A model generated the notes under the pieces. It searched no databases, was not told the DNA's origin, and saw nothing but the letters and a program-made list of their open reading frames with translations. Position numbers and translations under genes: made by a program. A stretch of 64,000 nucleotides of DNA from Cyanophora paradoxa (Eukaryota; Glaucocystophyceae; Cyanophorales; Cyanophoraceae): assembly GCA_004431415.1 (NCBI GenBank), contig QPMI01000084.1:1-64000 (forward strand). Reading direction: 5' to 3'. Each line of letters begins with the position of its first letter. The stretch's first letter is position 1. Below, one piece after another: positions 11,104 through 21,731 of this stretch.

Positions 11104-11187
11104 GGGACTTGGGACTTGGGACTTGGGACTTGGGACTTGGGACTTGGGACTTGGGACTTGGGACTTGGGACTTGGGACTTGGGACTT
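11104..11187 (+). repeat. 7-bp minisatellite (GGGACTT)12
   Basis: Twelve perfect tandem copies of GGGACTT are followed by GGGAAGAGTTG and a stretch related to the flanks of two further arrays. Open frames across it encode meaningless GTWDLGL repeats. Confidence 0.95.
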
Positions 11188-11189
11188 GG

Positions 11190-11636
11190 GAAGAGTTGAA
11201 ACCCAGGTCCCGGCCCAGACTTTCTCCAGGATCAGAAATTTGTCAGACAAGTCAGGTGAGTTTTTCTACCGACTTTTTTACTCCTACCACTCCTCATACT
11301 CTTTTTTACTCGTAGTCTTTTTTACTCGTAGTCTTTTTTACTCGTATCCCATCTCGTACCCTCCTTCTCTCGACATCTCACACGAAAACTCCTACCCCTC
11401 TTCACATCCGTTTTCGGTTGCATACTCTCGTGAGCTTTCATGTCCAGTATCATGCTACAAGTCGTACACCAGTTCAGACTCTACCTCGCTTGAAATCTCA
11501 CCTGGAATGTCACCAGAAACGTCATATGCAGATTTCCGTACCCCTCTACATGTCTGCCCGGTGGTTAGGGACTTGGCGCGGCAAACTCTCAGATCCAGAG
11601 AGATTCTGGGCCCAGACCCTGAGTCTAACTCTTCCC
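11190..11636. other. Spacer between inverted 7-bp arrays
   Basis: No convincing gene is seen. The stretch is pyrimidine-rich and includes three short imperfect repeats of the type TTTTTTACTCGTAGTC around 11300-11345. It is bounded by a (GGGACTT)n array on the left and the inverted (AAGTCCC)n array on the right, each with related flanking sequence. The whole 11.10-11.69 kb block could therefore be a non-autonomous inverted-repeat element. Confidence 0.5.
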
Positions 11637-11685
11637 AAGTCCCAAGTCCCAAGTCCCAAGTCCCAAGTCCCAAGTCCCAAGTCCC
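11637..11685 (-). repeat. 7-bp minisatellite (AAGTCCC)7
   Basis: Seven copies lie in the opposite orientation to the 11104 array. The sequence just outside, read on the minus strand (GGGAAGAGTTAGACTCAGGG), matches the flank of that array with a few differences, so the repeat plus its flank forms a dispersed family. Confidence 0.9.
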
Positions 11686-11759
11686 AGGATCGCGCCAAGT
11701 CGTAACTGAATAGTCGGCCAATTTTTACAAGTATGTACAATGGAATGACGCAATACTAT

Positions 11760-12830
11760 TTACAGCATCTCAAAGTCAGAGTCATCGTCATCGGAAACCA
11801 ACTCAATGAGGCCCTCGGGCGCCGACTTAAGGGGAATGCGGGGAAGGGACTGCGCTGCCTGCACCAAGTCCTGCCGCTCGCGCTCGCGCTGCGCCGCCAA
11901 GGCCGCTGCCGCCTCTGCCTCGCGCTGCTGCTGAGCCTCGATGCGCGCCTTGAGCTCGGCCGCCTCCTTCTGCTTGCGCTCGGCGATCCGCGCCTTGTTG
12001 ATCTGGTACTGGACAAGGCGCTCGTGGCGCCGCTTGCGCTCCAACTCCTTGCGGAGCTCGTTGCAGAGGACGCGCTTCTCAATGGTCTTGACGTGCTGAG
12101 TCAGGCGCTCGCTGTAGTGTGACGTCACGCGAGAACGGGCAATGCCGGCGCCGAGCTTCAAGTCCTTCTCGTGTGCCTTGGCGGGGTCCTTGACGCGCTC
12201 GGAGTTGTCGGTGAATGACGTAGTCTCCATGAACTTCTTCTTGACGATTGACTTGGTCTTGATAATGCGGCGCTTGCGAGTCGGGTTTTCGTTGTCGCCT
12301 TCAGAGTCAGAAGACGACTCAGAGTCGTATGGAATCGGCACGTCAAAGTCGATGAAGTCGTTGATGTCAGACTCGACGTCAGAGGCCTCGGACTTGGCGT
12401 CATCGGCGGGCTCGGGGGCGGGCTCGGCGACGGGCTGAGGGGCAGATGACGACGATGACGGAGGGGGGTAATTCGTGAAGACTTGAGGGGGGTAGGCCCA
12501 GGCGAGCGTCTCGGCAGCAGACTCGGCGAAAAGCTTGGGGTCGCCCCAGCCGTTGGCGGTCTTGACCCAGCCGGGGACGGGGGGCACGTCGACGGGGGGC
12601 TCGGGCTTGGGTTGCTTGGACTTGGATTTCTTGGCCTTGGACGTGAAGGCGGACTTGGGGAGAAGTTGCACTTCGGGGCCAGTGGCGCGTAAGATGGCAT
12701 AATTGTAGATGTACCCCAGAGCGTCGGCGCGCTGCTCCATCTCAGGGGTAGCCCCTTGAGTGCCACCGGAGTTAGCCCACGTTGCTTGGACAAAGGCGAA
12801 GTCCTCGGCAAGCTCAGCGGGAATCGACAT
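11760..12830 (-). CDS. Unrecognised charged protein with acidic C-terminus
   Basis: This is a single intact frame, best started at the ATG at 12830 (MSIPAELAEDFAFVQATWAN) although it is open further upstream. The order is a short folded N-terminus, a Lys/Pro-rich linker (KKSKSKQPKPEPPVDVPP), a Ser/Pro/Asp-rich acidic stretch (YDSESSSDSEGDNEN), a basic segment (TRKRRIIKTKSIVKKKF), a long Arg/Glu/Ala coiled coil, and an acidic tail (ELVSDDDDSDFEML). This composition is common in nucleic-acid-associated or nuclear proteins. No family is recognised. It may be a host gene or belong to a degraded mobile element flanked by 7-bp arrays. Confidence 0.6.
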   Translation of the reverse strand: MSIPAELAEDFAFVQATWANSGGTQGATPEMEQRADALGYIYNYAILRATGPEVQLLPKSAFTSKAKKSKSKQPKPEPPVDVPPVPGWVKTANGWGDPKLFAESAAETLAWAYPPQVFTNYPPPSSSSSAPQPVAEPAPEPADDAKSEASDVESDINDFIDFDVPIPYDSESSSDSEGDNENPTRKRRIIKTKSIVKKKFMETTSFTDNSERVKDPAKAHEKDLKLGAGIARSRVTSHYSERLTQHVKTIEKRVLCNELRKELERKRRHERLVQYQINKARIAERKQKEAAELKARIEAQQQREAEAAAALAAQRERERQDLVQAAQSLPRIPLKSAPEGLIELVSDDDDSDFEML

Positions 12831-13052
12831 CTGCGCAAAGGGAAAAGAAATCAGCAAAGGCAAAACGTGAGGTGACTGTGAGGGCGGACTTGTGAAAATT
12901 CGGAGAGGCAGGGTTTCCTTGGGCTGAGAGAAGGCGGCGAACCCGTTTCAAGAGTGAGGCAAAATGGCGGCGGACCGCGGTTTTGTGGGCGAATTTTTTC
13001 CTGGGCTAGTTCGCAACGGAAAACGTTGCCAACTGGCCTGAAAAAGCCAAAT

Positions 13053-13637
13053 TTAGCGTTGGACCGAAGACAGAAAAAGGAGCCGGCCTGACGGAAATTG
13101 CCCGAGTGCGTCCGCCGAAGGTCGAGTCTCGGATGGGGGGTACACCCTCAGGGGGCCCCCTGGCCCCTCACCCTGGTAGTACCCTCTCAAGGGGATTTTC
13201 GAAGCCGTACAATTCTTGGTAAGTCTCGTAATCCGGGCTGTACCCCTCACAATCTGCGGGAGCCCCATTGAAAGCCTCCGTCTATCCTCTCTCAATTCCC
13301 TGCGGAAAAGTCTACGGTCTTCTCGAGCTTCGCGCGTCACGCCAGCTGGGCGTGGTCTATGATTGTTAGGGTTGTCGTAGCCTGGTCCCACCAGCCTCAC
13401 GAAATTTTCGCGTATGGCCTCGGGGAGACTCTGGAAACGGTTCGTTGCGTGGAACTCGATCCATTCATTGAATCGACGCGGATATTGACGGATGACTTCA
13501 AGCACGCCCTGTGTGTTGGGCTCTGGTGTTATGTCGGGAATGTCATGTCCTGTGAGGTGCCAACGCCAGAACTCGCGCAGCCTCTCGAATGCCATATGCA
13601 ACTCAAAGGGGAAATCGTAATAGAGATTGCCTGACAT
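13053..13637 (-). CDS. Unrecognised 195-residue protein
   Basis: The ATG at 13637 opens MSGNLYYDFPFELHMAFERL. The frame can be extended upstream through the 7-bp array, but that part is only satellite translation and I exclude it. The central region (RRFNEWIEFHATNRF, FVRLVGPGYDNPNNHRPR) is followed by an Arg-rich helix (RRLFRRELREDRRRLSMG). The frame stays open to a TGA near 13053. No known family is recognised. It lies between two arrays and near an intact charged ORF, so both may belong to one unidentified element. Confidence 0.45.
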   Translation of the reverse strand: MSGNLYYDFPFELHMAFERLREFWRWHLTGHDIPDITPEPNTQGVLEVIRQYPRRFNEWIEFHATNRFQSLPEAIRENFVRLVGPGYDNPNNHRPRPAGVTREAREDRRLFRRELREDRRRLSMGLPQIVRGTARITRLTKNCTASKIPLRGYYQGEGPGGPLRVYPPSETRPSADALGQFPSGRLLFLSSVQR

Positions 13638-13697
13638 TTTTCTCCCCCTCCGAAAATTTCCCCGTTTTGAGTCCAGACTCTGATTCCAACTCTTCCC

Positions 13698-13739
13698 AAG
13701 TCCCAAGTCCCAAGTCCCAAGTCCCAAGTCCCAAGTCCC
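13698..13739 (-). repeat. 7-bp minisatellite (AAGTCCC)6
   Basis: Six copies of the same unit as the 11.1 and 11.6 kb arrays. Its outer flank on the minus strand (GGGAAGAGTTGGAATCAGAG) also matches, which confirms a dispersed repeat family. Confidence 0.9.
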
Positions 13740-13864
13740 AGGTCCCATTTTTCTCCCATTTCAGTCCGAGATTTTGCCCAAGTCCAAATCCGGGCCCGGG
13801 ATTCGAACCCTCGTTTTCGGTCGATTTCACGCGTGAAAAACGCACTTTTCGGCCTTTTCCGATT

Positions 13865-13990
13865 TTTCCTTTCTCGCGATCGCAGAAATGCCCCCGATCT
13901 CGAAATCGCGATCGAAAAGGGTCGCGATCGGGAGAAAGTCGCGATCACCAGGGTCGCGATCGGGTCGCGATCGCCGCGATCGCCAGCCTC
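13865..13990. repeat. Cluster of GCGATCGC-type palindromes
   Basis: About six occurrences of CGCGATCG or GCGATCGC fall within roughly 120 bp, separated by unrelated bases. No gene is supported here. The density of one 8-bp palindrome is far above expectation, even for GC-rich DNA. Confidence 0.6.
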
Positions 13991-14039
13991 GGAGGGGGTA
14001 CCCCCACAGCTGTTGCGGCGGTTATAAGAACCTCCGCAA

Positions 14040-16060
14040 TCCAAGCGTCACTTCCGAGTCTCGAGCTCTCGGAGTTGCCTTTTCGCGTTTGGCCCATTGA
14101 TGGCCCTCTTATATATCTAGTACTGCTGCTTCCGGATCTGCCCCGGCGCACCTCGATATCGCCTGCGCGGCTTGCAGGAACCACGAGCTGCGAAGCACTA
14201 ATTCAGGGGCGGAGCGTTAGGCGCAGCGCGGGGACAGCGCACGACCGGACGCACATGAGCAGGCCGGGGACGCATGCGCGGCTGGTCCTCTCTAAATTCG
14301 ATCCGAGGACCTTCGCCCGAACAGAGCGTGCAGAGGCTCAGCTGCGCGCCCATGATCGGCCACTCGCTTTTTTTCACGCCATCTGCACGCGTACCCGGCC
14401 AGCTGCAGCCTGGCGCGGCGCCGGCCCTTTTGCGCTGGCTATGGCGCTGCTCAATCGCTCTAGCTCGCTTCACCGATCGCATAGCTCTTCCGATTCTGAT
14501 CGCTAGCGCTGAGTTGGGTTGATCATGATCATGATGGGCATGCGCATGCATATGCGCCGGCGCCGCGGCGCCGGCGCCAGATCTGAATATTAATCTAGAT
14601 CCGTGACGCGCGCGCTTCCTGAGTAAGCTGTAACTCTAGCCTTTAAGCTCGCCCCGCGCGGCCGGCACCAGGCCTAGGCCCTGAGGGGTTGCGCATGCTA
14701 GCCCTCGCCGAGTCGAGCTTCGCGCGCCGGGGCTTGCGAGTTTCGAACTAATTCAGCGCGCAAATACACAGCCGAGGCCTGCGTGCATAGGCTGATCATG
14801 AGCAGCACAGCTAGATCTAGACACTTCCGGAAATTAATATTCGAGGCATATCATAGTATGCATGGGCCGATCGCAAACGAATTCGGAACTTGTTGGTCGA
14901 CGTACGGTTAAACAATCGCATAAACAAGAAGAATCGCAAACCTAGGCTCACTAGTACTGGGCCAAGCCGTCTATCTACTAGGCTGGTGCCTGAGGGGCGA
15001 CGAGAATCGGGGGCAAGATCTAGAGCTACGCGTCCTGAAAAATAAGGAGCGGTGACAAGAAATAGGAACGGACGTAGGCCAGCTCTTCAGCCTCGTCTGG
15101 CGCTCCGCTGTATTCCGGAGGATCGAACGTCAGCACAGAATGCGAAGCGTGAGAAGTTCATCACTTTGATGGCCGCCGGGCGCACCGCGCGGCTCATCTG
15201 AGCATAGATCGTCCGCGACGGCTTCAGCAGGCCTGCTAGAGATCGCCTTAATGGATACGATCCCTGCAGCCATGCAATGCAGCAGGCTGCAACTGGGCGC
15301 GCGCGGCAGACCATGTTTCGGGGACGCTGGTTCTGCCCTCGGCGACGGGGCCGATACCACGATTGCTGTTGAAAGAGAAAGAGCGTCAGAGGGAGCTTAC
15401 GTACAAAAAGCTCGGGGGCGCTCACTTGGGGCCTGAAAAGCGCATGGGGCAGCGGTGGCTTGAGCTGCTGCGGCCGCGGGGACGGGCAGCGGTCGCGGCA
15501 GCAGAGCTGGCAAAGCGCATGTATGCATAATCGTAAGCAATTGTGCGCGAGCGCTGGAACGCAAGCGTGGGGGCGGGAGAGCCGCGCAACCACTTTCGGA
15601 AACGCGCAGTGCAAGCTCTTCCGGCGTGGGAACACGGCGAGGAGAAGGGGGCGAAGAAGACAGAGACGACAAGTTATCTCCCTGGTGCGCGCGCGGTGGC
15701 TCAGACTCAGGGTGCGCACGAATCGAAGGCGCCGGCCACGCGGCACGCACGTCGCTATGGCCTGCAGGCTCCTCGTGCTTCAAAGAGCGAGCGACCTGCG
15801 CAACGGGCGCTCAGCCGCGGTTGTACTATGGCCGCGGGGGCCGGGCCTGGCGCACCACATCCGCCGCCCACGATCGCATCCGATGGTCCTCGCCCCGCGA
15901 CCGCCGATGCTGTTGTTCTTGCGCAGCATCGCCTTTCAAGCACAGGCAGGCGCTCCACTCGGCTCCCATCGCCCTGCTGGGCTCGACTGATCGGGGTAGT
16001 GGTTCAGTAGGGACCAAGTACTAGTCGGCGACTCGGCGTGCCGCGGCAGCTGCGATCGAT
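14040..16060. other. Gene-poor, palindrome-rich host spacer
   Basis: No frame here has convincing coding character on either strand. The long overlapping frames are what GC-rich DNA gives by chance. The sequence is strikingly rich in six-base palindromes such as TGATCA, GCATGC, CTAGAT-type sites, GGCGCC and CAGCTG, notably at 14,520-14,620. Nothing else is recognised. Confidence 0.5.
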
Positions 16061-16160
16061 GGGCCAGCAGATGGCGAGCTGCGGCTGCTGCGGTGAACAA
16101 GACCCTGACAAGCAGCGGAGGCGAGAGATCGACGCCGAGGAGAAGCGCATCCGAGTTCTT
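16061..16160 (+). CDS. Possible first exon of an N-terminally lipidated protein (uncertain)
   Basis: The ATG at 16061 or 16070 opens MASCGCCGEQDPDKQRRREI followed by DAEEKRIR. A Cys cluster near the start followed by a charged helix recalls the N-termini of lipid-anchored signalling proteins such as G-alpha subunits. No downstream GTPase motif was found, so the assignment is weak. The remainder to 16,740 gives no recognisable exon. Confidence 0.25.
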
Positions 16161-16831
16161 GCCGCCGCGCAGGTCATTCGACCTAGCCGCGCCCGCTCAA
16201 GCACCCCGCGCAGCGCGTACACTGAGCACTCGTCGGCAGGCGCGCCTTGAGGTTGAGCGCATGCGAGGCGTGCAGAAGAAGCCGTGGCCGTCCGTCCGCC
16301 GCCGTCGCGTCCGCAAGTTGCGGCGCCGAACACTTGACTGACCTGCATGCATGTGCGGTGCAGGGCGGCGAAGAAGGTCGCTGCTACAAGCGACAACACG
16401 CCTGTCCTGGGGGGACTTCGACAGCACGGTGCGCCGCGGCGCGACCCGCGTCGCTGTGAATCGGCGCCGCGGCCCGAACGGCTCGCAGACTGGGCGACGT
16501 GAGCCGTGCATGCGTGTGCCTGCGAACCTTTTGCGGCGGCGGCGAGCGTGTGGGGGCGCTGCAGCTGGGCGGCCCGGCTTGCCGCTCCTCTTCGAACTCT
16601 TCGACTCCGAGACGCGTTCACGCTCCTCGGGCTCGTGGACCCTCAGTCATCGGCCATACCTTAACTCTAATCAGCACCGAGCATGGCCCCCTGATTCCCT
16701 CCAATCCGCCCCAGGCCCGACGGCCGCGGGGCCCTATAGCTAGGGCCTCCCCCGTCAAGTGCCCTTTTTTGTCAACTGCAAAGTGGTGTGCGCGTAATAG
16801 TACAAAAGCTGGCGGCTCTGCACGCGTAGGG

Positions 16832-18353
16832 CTATGCGTAGGCGTCCGTCATGGCCTGCAGGGGCGGGATGGAGCGGTGAGACGCGGGGCGGGGCGGGGT
16901 CCGAGGGCGGGCGGGCGGGCGGGCGGAGACCTGGACTGCCGCCGCGTCCTCCTGCTCGGGCTGCTCGGGCTCCGGGTTCGCGGCCGCGTGGGCGGCGCCC
17001 TCCTTGAGTTGCTGCGCGCGCGGGGCGGTGGGCGGCGGGCAACGCGCGGGGTACAGCGTGAATGGATGGGGGTACCTGCGCAAGGGCAGCCTTCGTCTCG
17101 TCCTCGTACTTGCGGACATCCTCGATGGTCATTCCGTACCTGCGCGGATTCGAACCCGGATCCAAAGGAGGGGTACGGGCGCGCGCTCGCGCTCCCGCGC
17201 ACCACTCGTCGAGCCAGCAGAAGACGTCGCGGTGCCCCTTGAGGAAGACGTTCCGCAGGGCGTGCTGGGAGACGGGAACGGTGAGGGGGGTACGGGATAC
17301 GGGGGGCAAAGAAGGGGGGTACGTGGTGGACGAAGCTCTCGACGCGGCTCGCGACACCCCACATCTGGAACTCGACCTGCGGGGGGAGGGGAGGGTTCGG
17401 GGCGCCCCAGGCCACGGCCCGGGGAGGGGGGGCCTTTCCGGCTCACGTGGCAGAGCTTGTAGCAGGTCATGATCGGCTGGGTAGTCTCCTGCGGGGCCGG
17501 TGAGCGCCGGGCGAGCCCGCCGGAAGCGGCGGGGGCGCGGACCCGCCAGCCGGGGGCGAGCGGGCCGCGCCCGGTCTTCTGCGACTTGAACTTGCGCGGG
17601 TCCTGCTCCACGGGCAGCTTCGCGAGCTCGCCGGCCCACGCCTCGTCGGTCACGATGTCCACGACGTCCTTCTCGATCTTCGCGTAGGCGCCCGCCTCGA
17701 TGTTCAAGCACTGGCGCCGCGTCGGAAGGCGCGAAAAGGAATCCGGCGGGACGGGCGCGACGGGACGCACGTTCTCGGTCTTCCCGTTGTCGTTCAGGTA
17801 CCGAGTCTCCATCTTAATCGAGAAGCGCTCGCCGAGGAAGGGGCACTGCGCGGCAGGCCCGGCGTGAGCCCGGCATGCGAAGAGCCTGCGGAATGCTCGG
17901 GACTGAAACAAAAGCTCGAACCGTATACTCTGCCCGTGGGGAAGCCATGCGCAGAGGGAGGCGAGAGGGACGGGCGGCGAGATCAGTTTTCGGGGGTTGC
18001 GGGCAGGAACCGAGAGAACGCACCGGCCCGGACGTAAGGGTAGTGGTTCCAGGACTTCTCGTGGATCTGCAGGGCGCTCGAAGGGATGAACGCCTTGATC
18101 CACTTCGGCAGACGCCTGCATGTGAAGCGCAACATTGGCCGCACTTCCGGCGGGCGACAGGGGAGGTGCGGCGCACTTTCCGACATGGATAATCTTGTGC
18201 GTGAACTGACCCTTGCCGTGCTTCTCGTCCTCGTACGGCTCGTTCTTTAGCACCTCGACGCCCTCGCCGTGCTTCGTCTCCGCGCGACTGGTCTTCGCAA
18301 CCATGTACAGCTGAGCTATCCGGTACTCATCTACCGTGAACGGAAGCACAATG
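16832..18353 (-). CDS. Phosphatidylinositol transfer protein (PITP), multi-exon host gene
   Basis: Exons read on the minus strand match the PITP family in order. They are VLPFTVDEYRIAQLYMVAKT with GEGVEVLKNEPYED (to about 18177), RLPKWIKAFIPSSALQIHEK (from 18115), RFSIKMETRYL (about 17845), KFKSQKTGRGPLAPGW (about 17600), PIMTCYKLCHV, FQMWGVASRVESFVHHV, FCWLDEWC, TIEDVRKYEDETKAALAQ and a last exon ending MTDAYA at TAG 16832-16834. The family moves phosphatidylinositol between membranes and supports phosphoinositide signalling in the cytosol. Seven or more introns interrupt it, many holding GGTACCCC-like runs. The first coding exon lies upstream of the splice acceptor at about 18354 and was not located. 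Small boundary errors are possible. Confidence 0.85.
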
Positions 18354-18940
18354 CTGCGCAGAAGCTCGAGTCAGCCGCGGCTGTGCGGCGCCCGTCGGGC
18401 CCGGCTGCCCCAAGGGTCGGCGAAGGCCCCGCGCGTGCTCTAACTGGTATCTCTATGCATTCGAGCAGCGAAAGCGGGAGTGCCGCGAAACCCATGGCTC
18501 GGGGGGGCGGCGCAGACCGGTACTCCTTGGATTGCTGCGGAGCGTCAGAGAGAACTCAACGCGCATTTTGCCAAGGCACAGAACGCACCACCATGGCGCT
18601 CTCCTCGATCGATTCTGCTGGAGGGGTACAGGTAGAAACGATGGCAACCAAGCATCGCAGGCCGCGCTTTGTGGCCGCAGAGTTCGAGGTGCCTGTAGTC
18701 GCTCGAATAAGCGGGCCTGTAAACGTGGTGGCCGCGCCCGTGCTCGCGGAGCTGTCGTTCGTGAATCCGAACGACCCCGCCCACGATGAGGAGCCCGACA
18801 ATAGCAGCAGCCACCCCGTAATGTGCGTCTAGCGCATCCCCCCGCCCCGCCCGCGCTATGTGAGTAACTGCCGCGCAGCGCTGTGCTGGCCCAGCGCAAG
18901 CTCTCTGGGTCCAAGCCAGGGCGGCGAAACGATAACGCGA
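18354..18940. other. Interval between divergent PITP and patatin genes
   Basis: This roughly 590-bp interval should hold the first exons and promoters of both host genes. A plus-strand frame at about 18,640-18,832 (KHRRPRFVAAEFEVPVVAR) and overlapping minus-strand frames are open, but I cannot choose among them. No clear TATA element is seen. Confidence 0.4.
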
Positions 18941-21731
18941 AAGTGTGCCTGGTGATCGAGGGCGGTGGCATGCGCGGCTGCGTCAGGTGCGATCCGTGAA
19001 TCTCGTCTCCCATCGAGATCCACGATGGCGCGCGCCTAGCAAGTTCGCGCGCAGGTCCCCCCGCGCTTTCTAAGCGCTTAGTCGGGCTCTTTATAGCTAA
19101 AACGAGCTGTGTATCCGATCATCGGATCAGAGCGCGCCGCCGCCCGGTGACGCATCGCTGTCCTTCGCGGCGGATTGCGATCTGATCGATCGCGCAGCGG
19201 CGGCATGGTCGCCGCGCTCCACGACCTGGGCCTGCGCGACGCGTTCGATGTCGTTTACGGCAGCTCCGTGCGCGCCTCCGGGCCCCCCGCCCCGCCCCGC
19301 CCCGCCCCGCCCGCCCCGCGCCGCTCCAGCTCACCGGGCCGCCTCGCGCCGCGTGCGCAGGCCGGCGCCATCAACGGGGTGCGCACACGCGCCGCGGGCC
19401 CGCGCGCCGCTGACGCAATCCGCGCGCTCTCGGCGCAGGCCTACTTCCTCTCGGGGCAGCCGGAGGGGAGCCAGATCTACGTGCAGGACCTCCCCAACAA
19501 CACCAAGGCGCGTACCCCCATCCCTTCCCCGCCCTTCCCTGACTTTCGCCGCAGTTCATCGACGTGAAGCGGCTCTTCTTCGGGCAGCCGGCGATGTCCC
19601 TCGAGTACCTCGTCAACGAGTTCCTCCAGAGCCGCGAGAACCCGCGCGCGCTCAAGTGGGAGGCGCGCCCGCCCGCCCGCCCGCCCGCTCAGATCTGATC
19701 TGATCCGATCCGACCCGACCCGTCTGATGCGATCCGACCCGGCCCGGTCTGGCAGGCGCTGGTGGACTGCCCGATCCCGCTGAAGGCGGTGGCGAGCTCG
19801 CTCACGCGCCAGCAGCCCGTCACCATCCACGCCAATACCAGCCGGTGCGCCCGCCCGCCCGCCTCCCGAGGGGCCCGGGGCGGCGCCGGCGCCCCGCGAG
19901 CGGTCCCGCTATGCGCCTCCAGCCCCCGCCCTACCTCTAGCTCTCGCTCTGCTTCCACGCGAGCCAGCCAGCGTCGGGGCCGCTCCATCTATGTCTAGGC
20001 CCAGCCCCATCTGCCTGGCGCCCTGCCCCTCCTCGCCTCTCCTCGCCCCTGCCCTCGCTCTCGCTCCCGGCCTCGGGCGCCCAGCCGCGCTGAGCGCCGC
20101 GCGCCTGGTCTAACGGCGGCGGCGGGGGCAGGGAGGAGCTCTTCGGGGCGCTGCGGGCGACCGCCCAGGTCCCCATCCTCGCCGTGCGGCCCCGCCCCGC
20201 CCCGCCCCGCTCCTCGCCTCCTTCTTCTTCTTACGCGGCGGGGTGTAGGGCCAGCCCTTCGAGTGGAAGGAGGACCAGTGGGTCGACGGTGCCCCCGCGC
20301 CGGCCCCTCGCGCCCCTTCGTTCCCTCCTGAGGCCGCCCGGCCGACCAGGCGCCCTCTTCGAGCCCATTCCCTTCCACTCCGCCGTCGACGACAACTGCA
20401 CGGTGCGGTACCCTCTTCCGATCTATTATTAGCGCACGCGGCTGATTGCCGTACCCCCGCAGCATGTCCTGGCGCTCCTCACGCGGCCCCCGAAGGCGGA
20501 GCTGCGCGACGGCGCCGCCGACCCGTTCAAGCTCTGGTGGGCCAAGTGCGCGCGTACCCCCTCCCCGCCAGCCCGCCTCGGCACGACTGCGTACCCCTCC
20601 GGGCCTCATCCCCTCCCAGGCGCTTCATTCCCCGGTACCTCGAGCGCCTCTACGAGCGGGGCCACATCTACACGGGTGCCCCGCCGCGTACCCCCTCGCG
20701 GGCTTTTTCGCTGAAGCCTTGTACCCCCAGACGACCACTACGAGCGGGACATCGAGCTGATCAAGCGGCACACGGCCGACCCGAAGGCGAGTCGCCCCGT
20801 ACCTCCCGCCCCCGCGTACCCCCGTACCCCCCTTCCAACGCGTACCCCAGGGCGCGATACGGGAGCCGCTGCCGGACCACGCCCTCCACCTCGAGACGCG
20901 GGTCTCGTTCGGGTCCCAGCGGTGCGTCCCGCTGCTCTCCTCTTGTCGGTCTTCGTTCTGGTTCTTACGCGGGCGGGCGGCAGGGTCCCGGCGCGCCCCG
21001 CCGCCGGCTTGGCGGACGAGGTGACCACCGTCAGCGCGGGGGCCCCGGCTGCGGAGGAGCCGCCGCACCCGCCGCCGGCCCCGCGCCGCTGCTGCCACCT
21101 CCGCGGCGGCGCCGACCTCAGGCGCGCCCTCCTTGGGGCCTTCTCCTTGAAATCGATCCGCCCGCTCACCCTCCCGCGCTCACGGACGAACCGGCAGCGA
21201 GGAGTCGTGCGGGAAGCGGGCGTATATGTACGGCGTACTCCCCCCGAACCGCCTCGGCACCGTCTCCAAGTGCGCTATTTTTGGACGGGCAGGGGGGTAC
21301 GGGCGCTGATCTCGGGAGTAGCATGGAGATGGACTCGCGGCGGCTGCTGGAGGGCGTCGCGGCGGGGTACGAGGCCATCACCAGCGTGTTCTCCAAGGCC
21401 CTCAGGTTCGAATCCGCGCGGGTCCTTCGAGCTGGAGCTCGTCGCTGATGTGACGCGCAGCGCGGGGGCCCACCACCAGCGCAACCACCCGCACCGGTGC
21501 GCCCCGACGCGCCGCACCGCTCCGGATCCGCCCCTCCGCACCCCTGATGCCGGGCCCTGCAGGAGGGGCCACGGGCACGGGCACGCCCACGGGCACGGCC
21601 ACGGGCACCCGCACCACGCGGCGGTGCCGGTGGCGGCGCGGGCGGGGAAGCGCGGGGAGCGTCCCTCCAGGCAGGAGGCCCAGATGATGAAGAAGTTCGC
21701 CAAGAGCGGCCTCGCCGACATCATCAAGTAG
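18941..21731 (+). CDS. Patatin-like phospholipase, multi-exon host gene
   Basis: The first recognisable exon has KVCLVIEGGGMRGCV, the patatin oxyanion motif, and ends at 18986. Joining 19198 gives GGMVAALHDLGLRDAFDVVY and then GSS at 19267. A tiny 18-nt exon (19361-19378) completes GSSAG, holding the nucleophile serine. Further exons are 19439-19507, 19555-19662, 19756-19844, 20132-20183, 20249-20288, 20350-20402, 20463-about 20552, 20620-about 20676, 20731-20786 and 20850-about 20920, plus at least two more (one with MDSRRLLEGVAAGYEAITSV). The end, MMKKFAKSGLADIIK, stops at 21731. Patatins are Ser-Asp lipid acyl hydrolases. Several introns seem to start GC (after 19507, 19662 and 20786). A His/Gly tract lies near 21,570-21,620. 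The N-terminus is not resolved. Confidence 0.88.

Noticed and set aside
11104-11187. Telomere or subtelomere repeat
   Set aside because: Short, internal, present in both orientations and different from known telomere units. No loss of genes beyond it.
11109-11713. Open frames encoding repeated GTWDLGL
   Set aside because: They are only translations of the 7-bp satellite. The same peptide appears wherever the array occurs, in all frames.
14198-16624. Long overlapping frames on both strands
   Set aside because: Typical of GC-rich DNA with few stop codons. Arg/Ala/Pro composition, no domain, and frames of similar quality on all strands.
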